Shown in pieces: positions 1 to 6,940 of a stretch of 10,582 nucleotides of DNA (the first letter of the stretch is position 1; each line of letters begins with the position of its first letter). The position numbers and the translations under genes are program-made. The DNA is taken from the NCBI GenBank assembly GCA_003131925.1, contig PKWC01000181.1, positions 1 through 10,582 on the forward strand. The letters are read 5' to 3'. The notes under the pieces are model-generated. The model did no database searches. It worked only from the letters and a program-made list of their open reading frames with translations, and was not told the origin of the DNA. This DNA is from Alphaproteobacteria bacterium. Lineage in GTDB: Bacteria; Pseudomonadota; Alphaproteobacteria; Micropepsales; Micropepsaceae.

Positions 1-166
1 GTATGAGTGCATCACGCTCTAGCGACGCGGAGGTGTGCCGGATGAAGCAGGTAAGCAGCCCATCCACGATTCCGGTGTTTTGGACGAACTCTCCCGCTTC
101 GATGCCGAAGGAATAGAGGCCAGGTCCGTGGGTTGAGATGACGATCGGAGCAAATTCCTGCTTCAC
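1..166 (-). CDS. yjbQ: YjbQ/UPF0047 family protein, N-terminal part (cut by left window edge)
   Basis: Fifty-five codons are visible, from a GTG start at 166-164 to the window edge. The reading contains the segments GPGLYSF (14-20), VDGLLTCFIR (34-43) and RHTSASL (43-49), which match the N-terminal half of the YjbQ/UPF0047 fold; HTSASL is its signature. The family usually has about 135-140 residues, so more than half lies outside. Family members show weak secondary thiamine-phosphate synthase activity, but the true role is unsettled. GTG is the first possible start after the smr stop, which is in the same frame; an AAGGA ribosome-binding site lies 9 nt before it, inside the smr end. The gene starts 6 bp after smr and is probably co-transcribed with it. 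Oddity: after HTSASL the family normally continues with a QEN-x-DP stretch, whereas here ERDALI follows. Confidence 0.75.
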   Translation of the reverse strand, partial: MKQEFAPIVISTHGPGLYSFGIEAGEFVQNTGIVDGLLTCFIRHTSASLERDALI

Positions 167-172
167 GCCGCC

Positions 173-727
173 TCATCCTTTCCGGAGATAAACATAGAGA
201 GCGCCCTCGCCGCCATGCCGCCGGTGCGCCGTGCGCGTATCGGCGATCAGTTCTGCGAGCCCGGGCTCTCGCAGCCATCGGGGCGTCATCTCGCGCAACA
301 CACCGCGGACGCGTTTGTCGAGACCGAGATCGAACGGCCGGTCGTTCGGCACGCGCGCGTCCCGATCGCCTTTGCCGGTAACGATGAGGACCAGCCGTAT
401 CTTGCGGATTTTGGCGCCACGCAGGAATGTCATCAGCGCTCGATGGGCCGAGCGCTCATCCAGACCGTGGAGATCAAGCCGGGCCTGGGGCTCCAGCAGA
501 CCCCGCTTCAATCGATCGGCGGTTCTGCCGTCGATGCCGGATGCCCCGACCCGAGATAGCGGCTTTTTTAGCGAAGCCACTTTCGGTGGTGGCGCCTGAA
601 GAGAAGTCGCGGGAGCCGCATGTTTCCTCCGCCGGCGTGGGAGTGATTTCAACGGTAGAGAGTCGCCCAACGCGGCTTCAAAAAGCTCGCGCTCTTCCTC
701 GCTCGCGGGTCGCTTGCGCGAGGTCAC
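173..727 (-). CDS. smr: Smr domain protein
   Basis: A 184-residue protein with a basic, proline-rich N-terminus (about 1-70) and a C-terminal Smr domain (about 80-184), the domain also found at the end of MutS2. Visible motifs are LDLHG (84-88), the glycine loop VTGKG (116-120) and HGGEGALYVYLRK (171-183). Smr domains bind nucleic acid and several have nicking or RNA-cleaving activity; the job of stand-alone proteobacterial copies is poorly defined. The start codon is GTG at 727, whose bases overlap the mltA stop (GTGA, 4 bp), so translation is probably coupled to mltA. YjbQ begins 6 bp after its end. Length and the N-terminal EEERELF stretch fit alphaproteobacterial relatives. Substrate unknown. 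Confidence 0.9.
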   Translation of the reverse strand: MTSRKRPASEEERELFEAALGDSLPLKSLPRRRRKHAAPATSLQAPPPKVASLKKPLSRVGASGIDGRTADRLKRGLLEPQARLDLHGLDERSAHRALMTFLRGAKIRKIRLVLIVTGKGDRDARVPNDRPFDLGLDKRVRGVLREMTPRWLREPGLAELIADTRTAHRRHGGEGALYVYLRKG

Positions 728-2013
728 GGCCTCGTTCCCGAAAATCGAGGCGGAAGACTTGCCACGAGTGTTTTCGGCAACAGGACATAAAGGAGCCCCG
801 AGGATTTCATGCCGCCAGCGATTGCTTCAGCCCTCGCTCCGAAACCCCAAAAAATGTCGGCACGCAAATTGCCCTTGATCGCACCTCCCGTGTCCTGTGC
901 AATGCAGAGGCGGCCAAGGGCCGTTGGCAGGCGATCCGGATTGTCGACGGATCCTGCTACGTCCACAAACATTGGGACTCCCAGCGCATGCACGCCCGGA
1001 TCGATCGCAATGCTCGCTTCAGGCGTCAGTGGCACGCCTTCGGTCCCTGGACTCCCCAAGTGTGAGTCACCGATGGGCAGTTCTCGAAAGAAAACATACG
1101 AATCGTCGCTCTCCATTATCTGGCTCGCAGCACCGGGGTGCGCCTCGAGCCAGGCCTTTATGGCGTGCATGGAAACATGTTCACGATCGAGGGCGCCCCG
1201 CCGGACGAGCGTGCGACCTATCGGTGTATAGGTGCGGCCGTTTTGCCCCGCATATGCGAGTCGCAGCATGGTTCCGTCTTCAAGCTGGCCGCGCCCCGAA
1301 CCCTGGATCTGCATGAAGAAGAGTGAAACCGGATTGTTTGCATAGAGCAGGATGGGCGCATCACTGAGCCCATGTTTTTCGATCTCGGACCGCGAGGGAA
1401 ACGACACCAGCCGGCGGTTTTCGACCCGGCCCGCGATGCGCGTTCCTGCCAGATCGCTTCGGAAATCCCCGAGCTCGGCCGTGACGAGATCCTCAGGAAG
1501 CCCAAAGATCGGCACTGTGTAAGAGCCGTGCTGCTCTCGGCTCACCTGAATCTCCGGTTCGAAATAACCCGTGAAAAGAGCCTCCTTGTCCGATCCCGAT
1601 CTGGCAGCGAACGGTGAAAACCACGCTTCAAACCATTTCCGCGCGCCATCCGCGCCGTGCCCGGGCCGCCTCGCCGCCTCGCACACATTTCGCCAGTCCG
1701 CCGCACGGCCCGCGTAACCCGCGCCGCCCATCGGCCGGGCGGGCTCGAGCCGCAGAATGACCGAACAGGATCGCTGGAAGGCGGCGAGCGCGGCTCGCGC
1801 GTCTGTCGCCCGCCAGCCCCGAATGTCGTCGAAAGGCAAAGGCACGAGCGTCAGCGTCAGCGATCGGGAGGGTGGGGATCGCAACAGGATCCACAGACCG
1901 GTTCCGGCGACGGAGAGCGTAAGCAGAAGAACGAGGAGCAAGCCGGCCCGGCGCCGTCCAGGCCGCTGGGCGCGATGCGCTTTCAGCCGCCGCTCGTTGC
2001 CACGAGCGTCCAA
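724..2013 (-). CDS. mltA: Membrane-bound lytic murein transglycosylase A (MltA)
   Basis: Cleaves the MurNAc-GlcNAc bond of peptidoglycan with formation of 1,6-anhydro-MurNAc, acting in the periplasm. The 429-residue reading has an arginine-rich start, a hydrophobic segment at about 25-44, the MltA barrel domain in the middle (YFEPE, GSGRG and YAGQNG stretches) and the C-terminal 3D domain, with AQDTGG (372-377) and RADIFWG (384-390); D386 sits where the family has its catalytic aspartate. The hydrophobic segment has no lipobox cysteine, so this is probably signal-anchored or secreted, unlike the E. coli lipoprotein. The start is the weak point: TTG at 2013 overlaps timA by 31 bp and has only a poor AGG ribosome site, but the next in-frame TTG would remove the basic residues before the membrane segment. 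Downstream it overlaps smr by 4 bp. Confidence 0.93.
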   Translation of the reverse strand: MDARGNERRLKAHRAQRPGRRRAGLLLVLLLTLSVAGTGLWILLRSPPSRSLTLTLVPLPFDDIRGWRATDARAALAAFQRSCSVILRLEPARPMGGAGYAGRAADWRNVCEAARRPGHGADGARKWFEAWFSPFAARSGSDKEALFTGYFEPEIQVSREQHGSYTVPIFGLPEDLVTAELGDFRSDLAGTRIAGRVENRRLVSFPSRSEIEKHGLSDAPILLYANNPVSLFFMQIQGSGRGQLEDGTMLRLAYAGQNGRTYTPIGRTLVRRGALDREHVSMHAIKAWLEAHPGAASQIMESDDSYVFFRELPIGDSHLGSPGTEGVPLTPEASIAIDPGVHALGVPMFVDVAGSVDNPDRLPTALGRLCIAQDTGGAIKGNLRADIFWGFGARAEAIAGGMKSSGLLYVLLPKTLVASLPPRFSGTRP

Positions 2014-2657
2014 TTGGGATCGCCTGCCCGCGTGTCGCGCGAGAAACTCCAGATGTCTGTTACATCGCGCACGGTTTTCGGATCGCCTTCGATCACCGCG
2101 CCCTTCGCATCCGTCGTGGTCGACGTGAATTGGGCAGAGAATTCCAACGTGATTTCCGCGTTTGGCGCCTTTAGCGCCGCATGAGTAATTCGAACGCTTT
2201 TGAACCCCGCGAAGGAATAGGCCACCGATTCCTTGCGCTCCTCGTGTCCGCGCATGACGGTATCGAAGGCCGCGTAAACTTCGTCACTGAGAAGTGGGCG
2301 GAGCGTGGCGCGGTCTCGGGCGGCAAAACCGGTGACGATCATCTCATACGCATGCCGCGCCCCATCGAGGAAGCGCTCGCTTTCGAACCGGCGATCGGCG
2401 AGCCTGATATCCAAAAGCCCGCGCGCAACCGGGTCATTCGCGCCGGATTGCTGTTCCGCGGGAGTGGAAGCTCGATCCGGCAGTGCAACGACGTTGTCGG
2501 GCGTGGCCGGAGGCATTGCGCCTGCGACGCGTCGAAGTCGCTCCTGAGGCTCGCGTTCATTGCCGGTGCGCCGGCCAAGGATCGTGTACAGCCGAAACAG
2601 GATGATGCCGGCCACCATGGCAATCAAAAGAATCCCAAGCAGCTGCGAATCTGCCAT
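1983..2657 (-). CDS. timA: Tim44-like inner-membrane protein (TimA)
   Basis: A 224-residue protein with one N-terminal membrane helix (about 5-25) followed by LGRRTGNE (27-34), the junction typical of alphaproteobacterial Tim44-like proteins. A polar linker follows (about 36-75), then a C-terminal Tim44/TolA-like domain (about 80-224) containing ARHAYEMIV and YSFAGFKSVRI, ending in the family-like DIWSFSRD. In mitochondria Tim44 tethers the import motor to the TIM23 channel; the bacterial relatives are membrane proteins of uncertain role, possibly in envelope assembly. The ATG at 2657 has an AAAGAGG ribosome site 9 nt upstream, so the start is firm. It is first in the block timA-mltA-smr-yjbQ and diverges from secB; many relatives of this locus carry fxsA between the two, absent here. 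Confidence 0.9.
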   Translation of the reverse strand: MADSQLLGILLIAMVAGIILFRLYTILGRRTGNEREPQERLRRVAGAMPPATPDNVVALPDRASTPAEQQSGANDPVARGLLDIRLADRRFESERFLDGARHAYEMIVTGFAARDRATLRPLLSDEVYAAFDTVMRGHEERKESVAYSFAGFKSVRITHAALKAPNAEITLEFSAQFTSTTTDAKGAVIEGDPKTVRDVTDIWSFSRDTRAGDPNWTLVATSGG

Positions 2658-2858
2658 GGCACGAAACCTCTTTGCGATGTCCCGCCGAGCCAGCGCACCC
2701 TAGCCCAATGGCATTGCTGGGGTCCATCTCGACAACCGGTACAGGATGTTAATTCCCAACATAGGTTCGAGTGCCGCAATTTCGAGTGCAGCCGGCTTTG
2801 GCTTGCCAGTCCGGCCTATCCATGATAGCCCCGCCCGCTTTTCCGGGACGGTCAATTC
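2658..2858. promoter_or_regulatory. Divergent regulatory gap between timA and secB
   Basis: This 201-bp gap must hold the promoters for both timA (leftward) and secB (rightward), though I could not pick convincing -35/-10 pairs. Visible structure: dyad CAATG-G-CATTG at 2706-2716; dyad ATGTT-N7-AACAT at 2746-2762; the 9-mer TTCGAGTGC twice at 2766-2774 and 2781-2789 (15 bp apart); and a hairpin in the secB leader with arms GCCGG (2791-2795) and CCGGC (2811-2815), holding an inner TGGC-TT-GCCA. No coding frame with family resemblance is present. Confidence 0.5.
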
Positions 2859-3353
2859 ATGAGCGACGTGGGCATTGGTCCGAATGGCAATCCGCCGGGC
2901 GGTCCCGAAGGGCCGCAACTTCGAATCCAGATTGTCGGACAATATGTGAAGGACCTGTCTTTCGAGAACCCAGGCGCACCCATGAATCTGACTGCGCGGC
3001 CGGGGATTGACCTCGGCGTGGATCTTCAGGCTCGGCGTCTCGACGGAGAACGCTTCGAGGTCGAGCTCAAACTCAGAGTGTCGGCCAAAGCCGACGACAA
3101 GCCACTATTCCTGCTCGAATTGGCCTATGGCGGCCTTTTTCTGATCCAGAATGCGCCCGAAGAGATTTTGCAGCAGATCCTGCTGATCGACGGACCGCAT
3201 CTGCTTTTCCCGTTCGCCCGCCGCATCGTCGCGGATGCGGTGCGCGATGGGGGCATGCCCCCTTTGATGATCGAGCCGATTGATTTTGCAGCTCTCTACC
3301 GCGCCAAGGCGGCCGAAGCGCAGCAAGTGCGCGCCGGTCAGCCGCTGAGCTGA
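2859..3353 (+). CDS. secB: Protein-export chaperone SecB
   Basis: Cytosolic tetrameric chaperone that keeps precursor proteins unfolded and hands them to SecA for export through SecYEG. The 164-residue product starts with a glycine/proline-rich tail (1-18) and carries the hallmark segments QIVGQYVKDLSFENP (24-38), AYGGLFLI (89-96), LLFPFARRIVAD (115-126) and GGMPPLMIEPIDFAALY (131-147). The C-terminal tail (about 148-164) is short and alanine-rich, as in other alphaproteobacterial copies. The start is ATG at 2859; the ribosome site is weak (GGGACGG). It is the only rightward gene left of the ppsR-hemE gap. Its last 16 bp overlap the end of dnaQ on the other strand, and no intrinsic terminator is visible there. 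Confidence 0.96.
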   Translation: MSDVGIGPNGNPPGGPEGPQLRIQIVGQYVKDLSFENPGAPMNLTARPGIDLGVDLQARRLDGERFEVELKLRVSAKADDKPLFLLELAYGGLFLIQNAPEEILQQILLIDGPHLLFPFARRIVADAVRDGGMPPLMIEPIDFAALYRAKAAEAQQVRAGQPLS

Positions 3354-4048
3354 GCTTCGCCGGATTCCCAGTTCCAAACCGGATTGCTGCCCAATTCCTG
3401 CGCCACGAATTCTGCGTGCGCAGCCGCTTCTGCCGCGTTGAGCCGCGAAGACAGCTCAAGGCCGCGCTGCCGCGCCGCGGCGTGGTCTTCGTGCGGCAGG
3501 CGGCCGCTGTCCCGCGGCGCCAGCCGTAGCCGGGCCTGACGGCCGCCGACGAGCTCGAGATAAACGCGCGCCGTGAGCTGCGCGTCGACGAGCGCCCCGT
3601 GCCGGCTTCGCCCGGAGAGATCGATTCCAAACCGCTTGCAGAGTTCATCGAGCGAATAGCGGGCGCCCGGAATTTTGCTCTTCGCAATTTCGATCGTGTC
3701 GATAGTCCTGCCGAACGGGATGAGAGGGAGAGACAGGCGCTGAAATTCCGCATTGACAAATTTAAGATCGAACGGGGCATTGTGCATCACGAGCGGCGCG
3801 TCGCCAAAAAAAGCGAGGACCTCTTCCGCGATAGCGGAGAAGCGGGGCTTGCCGGAAAGAAATTCGTCCGTCAGCCCATGCACGCGCTGGGATTCCAGCG
3901 GCACGAGTCTTTCGGGATCGAAATAACGCTGAAACGTCACGCCGGTTGGCACGTGATCGAACAGTTCCACGCAGCCGATCTCCAGGATGCGATGGCCGTC
4001 CGAGGGATCAAGTCCGGTGGTTTCGGTGTCGACGACAATCTCACGCAT
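3338..4048 (-). CDS. dnaQ: DNA polymerase III epsilon subunit, 3'-5' exonuclease
   Basis: Proofreading exonuclease of the replicative polymerase. The 236-residue protein is a DEDDh exonuclease: ExoI with D7 and E9 in VVDTETTG, ExoII with D94 in HNAPFDLKFVN, ExoIII with H150 and D155 in HGALVDA, so all catalytic residues are present. The exonuclease domain spans about 1-168; residues 169-236 are the linker and tail that in this family bind the polymerase alpha subunit, ending in NPVWNWES-like sequence. The start at ATG 4048 overlaps the coaE stop by 8 bp, making dnaQ the last gene of the ppsR-maf-aroE-coaE-dnaQ run. Its 3' end runs 16 bp into secB. Placing dnaQ next to the probable origin is normal in alphaproteobacteria. 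Confidence 0.96.
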   Translation of the reverse strand: MREIVVDTETTGLDPSDGHRILEIGCVELFDHVPTGVTFQRYFDPERLVPLESQRVHGLTDEFLSGKPRFSAIAEEVLAFFGDAPLVMHNAPFDLKFVNAEFQRLSLPLIPFGRTIDTIEIAKSKIPGARYSLDELCKRFGIDLSGRSRHGALVDAQLTARVYLELVGGRQARLRLAPRDSGRLPHEDHAAARQRGLELSSRLNAAEAAAHAEFVAQELGSNPVWNWESGEAQLSG

Positions 4049-4667
4049 GGCTTTTCATCCTCTGCGTGCGCAACGCCGCGACCACGGATTTGACCTGCTC
4101 GAAAGCATGCCGCAAGCCTTTGCCGGTCTCCACCACAAAGTGCGCGCGGGCCCGCTTTTCCACATCGGGAATCTGGCGGGCAAGAATATGCTCCAGAAGT
4201 TCCCCGGTCATGCCGGGGCGTGCTAGAACGCGTGCGCGCTGGGTGTCCGCCGGCGCCGAAACAACGACGACCGCGTCCATGCGCGCTTCGCCGCCCGTTT
4301 CGAAAAGCAGGGGGACGTCCAGAACGACCAGATCCGACCCCAACGCAGCGGCCTGCTCAACGAAAGCTTTCTGGTTGGCGGCGACGAGCGGATGGACGAT
4401 GGCTTCGAGCCTTTCGATAGCCGAGGGGTCGGCGCGCACGAGCTCCGAAAGTCGGGCGCGATCGACGCGGCCGCCGCGAATACACTCGGGAAACGCTTTG
4501 GCGATCGCAGGGAACGCGGCTCCGCCCGGCTCATAAAGCCTGTGCACGGTTGCATCCGCATCGTGGACGGGGATGCCAAGGCGCTCGAACATGCGCGCGG
4601 TTTCCGTCTTCCCCATGCCGATGGAACCGGTCAGGCCGACGAGCAGCGGTCGTTCAGGCTCCGCCAC
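4041..4667 (-). CDS. coaE: Dephospho-CoA kinase
   Basis: Phosphorylates the 3'-hydroxyl of dephospho-coenzyme A with ATP, the last step of CoA synthesis, in the cytosol. With the start chosen here it has 208 residues: P-loop GLTGSIGMGKT (11-21), the DAD motif (36-38) of the family, then the CoA-binding/lid region and a conserved VVLDVPLLFETG stretch. I prefer GTG at 4667: a GAGGAGG ribosome site sits 6 nt upstream and the protein then begins close to the P-loop, as family members do. A GTG 24 bp further upstream (4691) is in frame but lacks a ribosome site and would add eight basic residues. The chosen start overlaps aroE by 14 bp; the end overlaps dnaQ by 8 bp, suggesting tight translational coupling. 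Confidence 0.94.
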   Translation of the reverse strand: MAEPERPLLVGLTGSIGMGKTETARMFERLGIPVHDADATVHRLYEPGGAAFPAIAKAFPECIRGGRVDRARLSELVRADPSAIERLEAIVHPLVAANQKAFVEQAAALGSDLVVLDVPLLFETGGEARMDAVVVVSAPADTQRARVLARPGMTGELLEHILARQIPDVEKRARAHFVVETGKGLRHAFEQVKSVVAALRTQRMKSHA

Positions 4668-5517
4668 GCAGCGCCTCCTCGAGATGCGCACGCAATGAGG
4701 CTGAGACCTCAGGCCTGATTCCGTAAAAGGATTCGAAGGCCGAAACGGCCTGGTGCATCAGCATGCCCAAACCGTCGATCACGCGCAGCCTTCTTGCTTT
4801 CGCGCGCGCCAGAAGTGGGGTCTCCAGAGGATTATAGACGAGGTCGCAGACAGCGGCATCGCGGGGGAGCGACTCGAGCGAGACGGTGGGTGATGCGCGC
4901 CCCTTCATGCCGGCACTCGTGGCGTTTATGACGAGCCGCACCGCCGGTGCGAGCGCTGGCCATTCGTCCGGCGATATCGCTCCGATAGTCGCAGCTGCAT
5001 GGGCCGAAAGGCGCGCGACGACGTCCTTTGCGCGCGAAGAGGTGCGGTTGAGTACGTGAATCTCGCGCGCCCCAAGGCTGTCGCAGGCAAGTATCGCAGC
5101 ACGCGACGCACCTCCCGCTCCCAGAACAACGACACTCCCTCCTCGAATGGCATCGGTGCCGAGCTCCTCCTCAAGACTGGCAGCGAGGCCTTCAACATCT
5201 GAGTTCTGCGCCCGTACGCGCTCCCCGCGAAACAGGATGATGTTAGCCGCGCCGGTGGCGATCGCCGCTCTGTCGCATTCGTCGGCAAGCGCAAATGCCG
5301 CCTCCTTGTGCGGCAACGTGATGTTCAAGCCCTCAAACCCCGATCGCGCCAAGCCTCTCAGGGCCACGGAGAACTCGTGCAGGCGTACTGGAAGAGGTAC
5401 GTAGGCACCGCCAAGTCCGTATTCGCGGAGCCAGAAACCGTGCAGCTGCGGCGAGAGCGAGTGCGCAATCGGCCAGCCTACTACGCCCGCGATTCGTTTG
5501 CTGTCCGACAACGTCAT
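4654..5517 (-). CDS. aroE: Shikimate dehydrogenase (NADP+)
   Basis: Reduces 3-dehydroshikimate to shikimate with NADPH in aromatic amino acid synthesis. The 287-residue protein has the substrate domain first: SLSPQLH (20-26), the catalytic lysine K71 in NITLPHK, and D107 in NSD. The nucleotide domain follows, with GAGGASRA (133-140) and NRTS (157-160), the latter typical of NADP preference; then NATSAGM (198-204), DLVYNPLETPLL (225-236) and GLGMLMHQA (249-257). All key residues of AroE, as opposed to the related YdiB or quinate enzymes, fit. The ATG at 5517 overlaps the maf stop as ATGA (4 bp). The end overlaps coaE by 14 bp. Confidence 0.96.
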   Translation of the reverse strand: MTLSDSKRIAGVVGWPIAHSLSPQLHGFWLREYGLGGAYVPLPVRLHEFSVALRGLARSGFEGLNITLPHKEAAFALADECDRAAIATGAANIILFRGERVRAQNSDVEGLAASLEEELGTDAIRGGSVVVLGAGGASRAAILACDSLGAREIHVLNRTSSRAKDVVARLSAHAAATIGAISPDEWPALAPAVRLVINATSAGMKGRASPTVSLESLPRDAAVCDLVYNPLETPLLARAKARRLRVIDGLGMLMHQAVSAFESFYGIRPEVSASLRAHLEEALRGGA

Positions 5518-6107
5518 GTACGGACAAGCCCATGAGCTCGCAATGCCGCGAGCAGCGGCACGAGAGGGAGGCCCAGCGCCGAGAAATAGTCGCCATCGAT
5601 GCGCTCGAAGAGCTGCACGCCGGGCCCCTCGATCTGGTAGCAGCCAACGCAGTCCAGCGCTGACGGCGCATTCGACAGATAGTCCGCGAGAAACGCGTCA
5701 CTGAACTCGCGCATGAAGAGCTGGCAGCGCTCGACGTGCCGCCACAATTCCGTTTGCCCCACCACCAGAACCGCGGCCGTCACGAGTTCGTGGGCGCGGC
5801 CGCGCAGTCGCAGCAGAAGAGCCGCGGCATCCGCTGTTGTGCCGCATTTGCTGATGATCTCGCCATCCAGTTCGAGCACCTGGTCGGCACCCAATACGTG
5901 CCGGCGGGGTCGGCTTGACGACACTTGCGATGCTTTTGTCGACGCGAGGCGGCAAGCAATTTCAGATGCCGCGGTGCCGGTTCGGCCGGCGGCAATCTTC
6001 TCCGCCTCCTCATCGACGGCTGGAACAATCACTTCGAAGGAGACGGCGGCGGCGCGGAGAAGCCGTACCCGCGACGTGCTTGCCGAGGCAAGGACCAGTG
6101 GCATCAT
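5514..6107 (-). CDS. maf: Maf/YceF family nucleotide pyrophosphatase
   Basis: Maf proteins hydrolyse nucleoside triphosphates, often modified ones, to monophosphates plus pyrophosphate. With the start at 6107 the protein has 197 residues: LASASTSRVRLL (6-17), VDEEAEK (31-37), GADQV (73-77) with D75 as the likely catalytic base, K87, CYQIEG (156-161), LFERIDGDY (166-174) and GLPLVPLL (179-186). The DQV motif and the C-terminal pattern sit closer to the YceF subfamily (7-methyl-GTP in E. coli) than to YhdE, but the substrate is inferred. K87 is followed by Cys where a proline is usual. An open frame continues far upstream inside ppsR, but the tandem ATG ATG at 6107-6102 starts exactly where the family starts, and the first ATG overlaps the ppsR stop as ATGA. 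Confidence 0.93.
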   Translation of the reverse strand: MMPLVLASASTSRVRLLRAAAVSFEVIVPAVDEEAEKIAAGRTGTAASEIACRLASTKASQVSSSRPRRHVLGADQVLELDGEIISKCGTTADAAALLLRLRGRAHELVTAAVLVVGQTELWRHVERCQLFMREFSDAFLADYLSNAPSALDCVGCYQIEGPGVQLFERIDGDYFSALGLPLVPLLAALRAHGLVRT

Positions 6108-6940
6108 ACGGATGCGGTCTCCTTCCGCTCGGCGAGAAGATTGAGAACGGAAGCCGCAGTTTCCTCGACGGAGCGTCGCGAGACGTCGATCACGGGCCAG
6201 CCACGTTGTTCGAAAAGTTGGCGAGTCGCAGTCACTTCCGCGCGCACGCTGTCGATGTCCACATAGCTTGTGGAGCGAATTTCTCCGAGAGAGGTGAGGC
6301 GATTGCGTCTCACCTGAACCAGGCGGTCGGGTGACGCCCACAATCCGACAACCAACGGGCGCTGCGCGGAAAGCAGCTCCAGTGGAAGTGCGAGGCCGGG
6401 AATGACAGGCACATTGGCCGCGCAAACGCCCCGGATGGCGAGGTACACGCAGGTCGGTGTCTTCGACGTCCGGCTTGCTCCGACCAGCACGACTTCTGCC
6501 TGCTCGAGCAAGGACAACGCCTGGCCGTCATCGTGTGCAATGGCAAAGTTCAGGGCTTCGATCCGATGAAGATATCGCTGGTCGACCTCGTGCTGTCCGC
6601 CCGGGCGGTGAGTCTCCGCTGCGCCGAGATATTGCCGCAGCATGGCGATAGGCCCATCCAGAATTCCCTGGCAGGGAAGACCGAGCTCGGCGCATTTCGC
6701 CTCCAGAATCCTGCGCAGTTCTGGATTGACCAGGGTGAAGAAGACAAGACCCGGCTCTGCTTCGATGTGATCGATCACACGCTCGAGCTGCCTCGCGTTG
6801 CGCACAAGCGCGTAAAAATGTTCCTGAACCTGGACGCCTTCGAATTGCGCGCTTGCAGCCTTCCCGACGGCATTGAGCGTCTCTCCGGTCGCATCGGAAA
6901 CCAGATGCAGGTGATACTCCTTGGCTTTCTCCACATTCAT
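6104..6940 (-). CDS. ppsR: Pyruvate, phosphate dikinase regulatory protein (DUF299 kinase/phosphorylase)
   Basis: Bifunctional enzyme that inactivates pyruvate phosphate dikinase or PEP synthetase by ADP-dependent threonine phosphorylation and reactivates it by phosphate-dependent removal. The 278-residue protein opens with YHLHLVSDATGETL (9-22), carries the P-loop-like GASRTSKTPT (154-163) and ends with VIDVSRRSVEETAASV, all typical. Its target gene is not in the window, so dikinase versus synthetase cannot be decided. The start is uncertain: ATG 6940 gives the usual family length; a GTG two codons in has a better-placed GGGG ribosome site; a TTG at 6997 and an ATG at 6991 would add up to 19 residues. 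It is first in the leftward five-gene run and, in Caulobacter, its homologue borders the replication origin. Confidence 0.92.
   Translation of the reverse strand: MNVEKAKEYHLHLVSDATGETLNAVGKAASAQFEGVQVQEHFYALVRNARQLERVIDHIEAEPGLVFFTLVNPELRRILEAKCAELGLPCQGILDGPIAMLRQYLGAAETHRPGGQHEVDQRYLHRIEALNFAIAHDDGQALSLLEQAEVVLVGASRTSKTPTCVYLAIRGVCAANVPVIPGLALPLELLSAQRPLVVGLWASPDRLVQVRRNRLTSLGEIRSTSYVDIDSVRAEVTATRQLFEQRGWPVIDVSRRSVEETAASVLNLLAERKETASV

Noticed and set aside
12..278. 88-codon minus-strand frame starting inside smr
   Set aside because: It overlaps the ends of two recognised genes in another frame; YjbQ in the neighbouring frame has the family motif and a ribosome site.
427..1065. 212-codon plus-strand frame opposite smr and mltA
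   Set aside because: Antisense to two firmly identified genes, with no domain-like pattern.
6108..6425. 106-residue N-terminal extension of Maf
   Set aside because: The frame is open inside ppsR, but the Maf fold begins exactly at the ATG ATG overlapping the ppsR stop, and the extension is arginine-rich shadow sequence.
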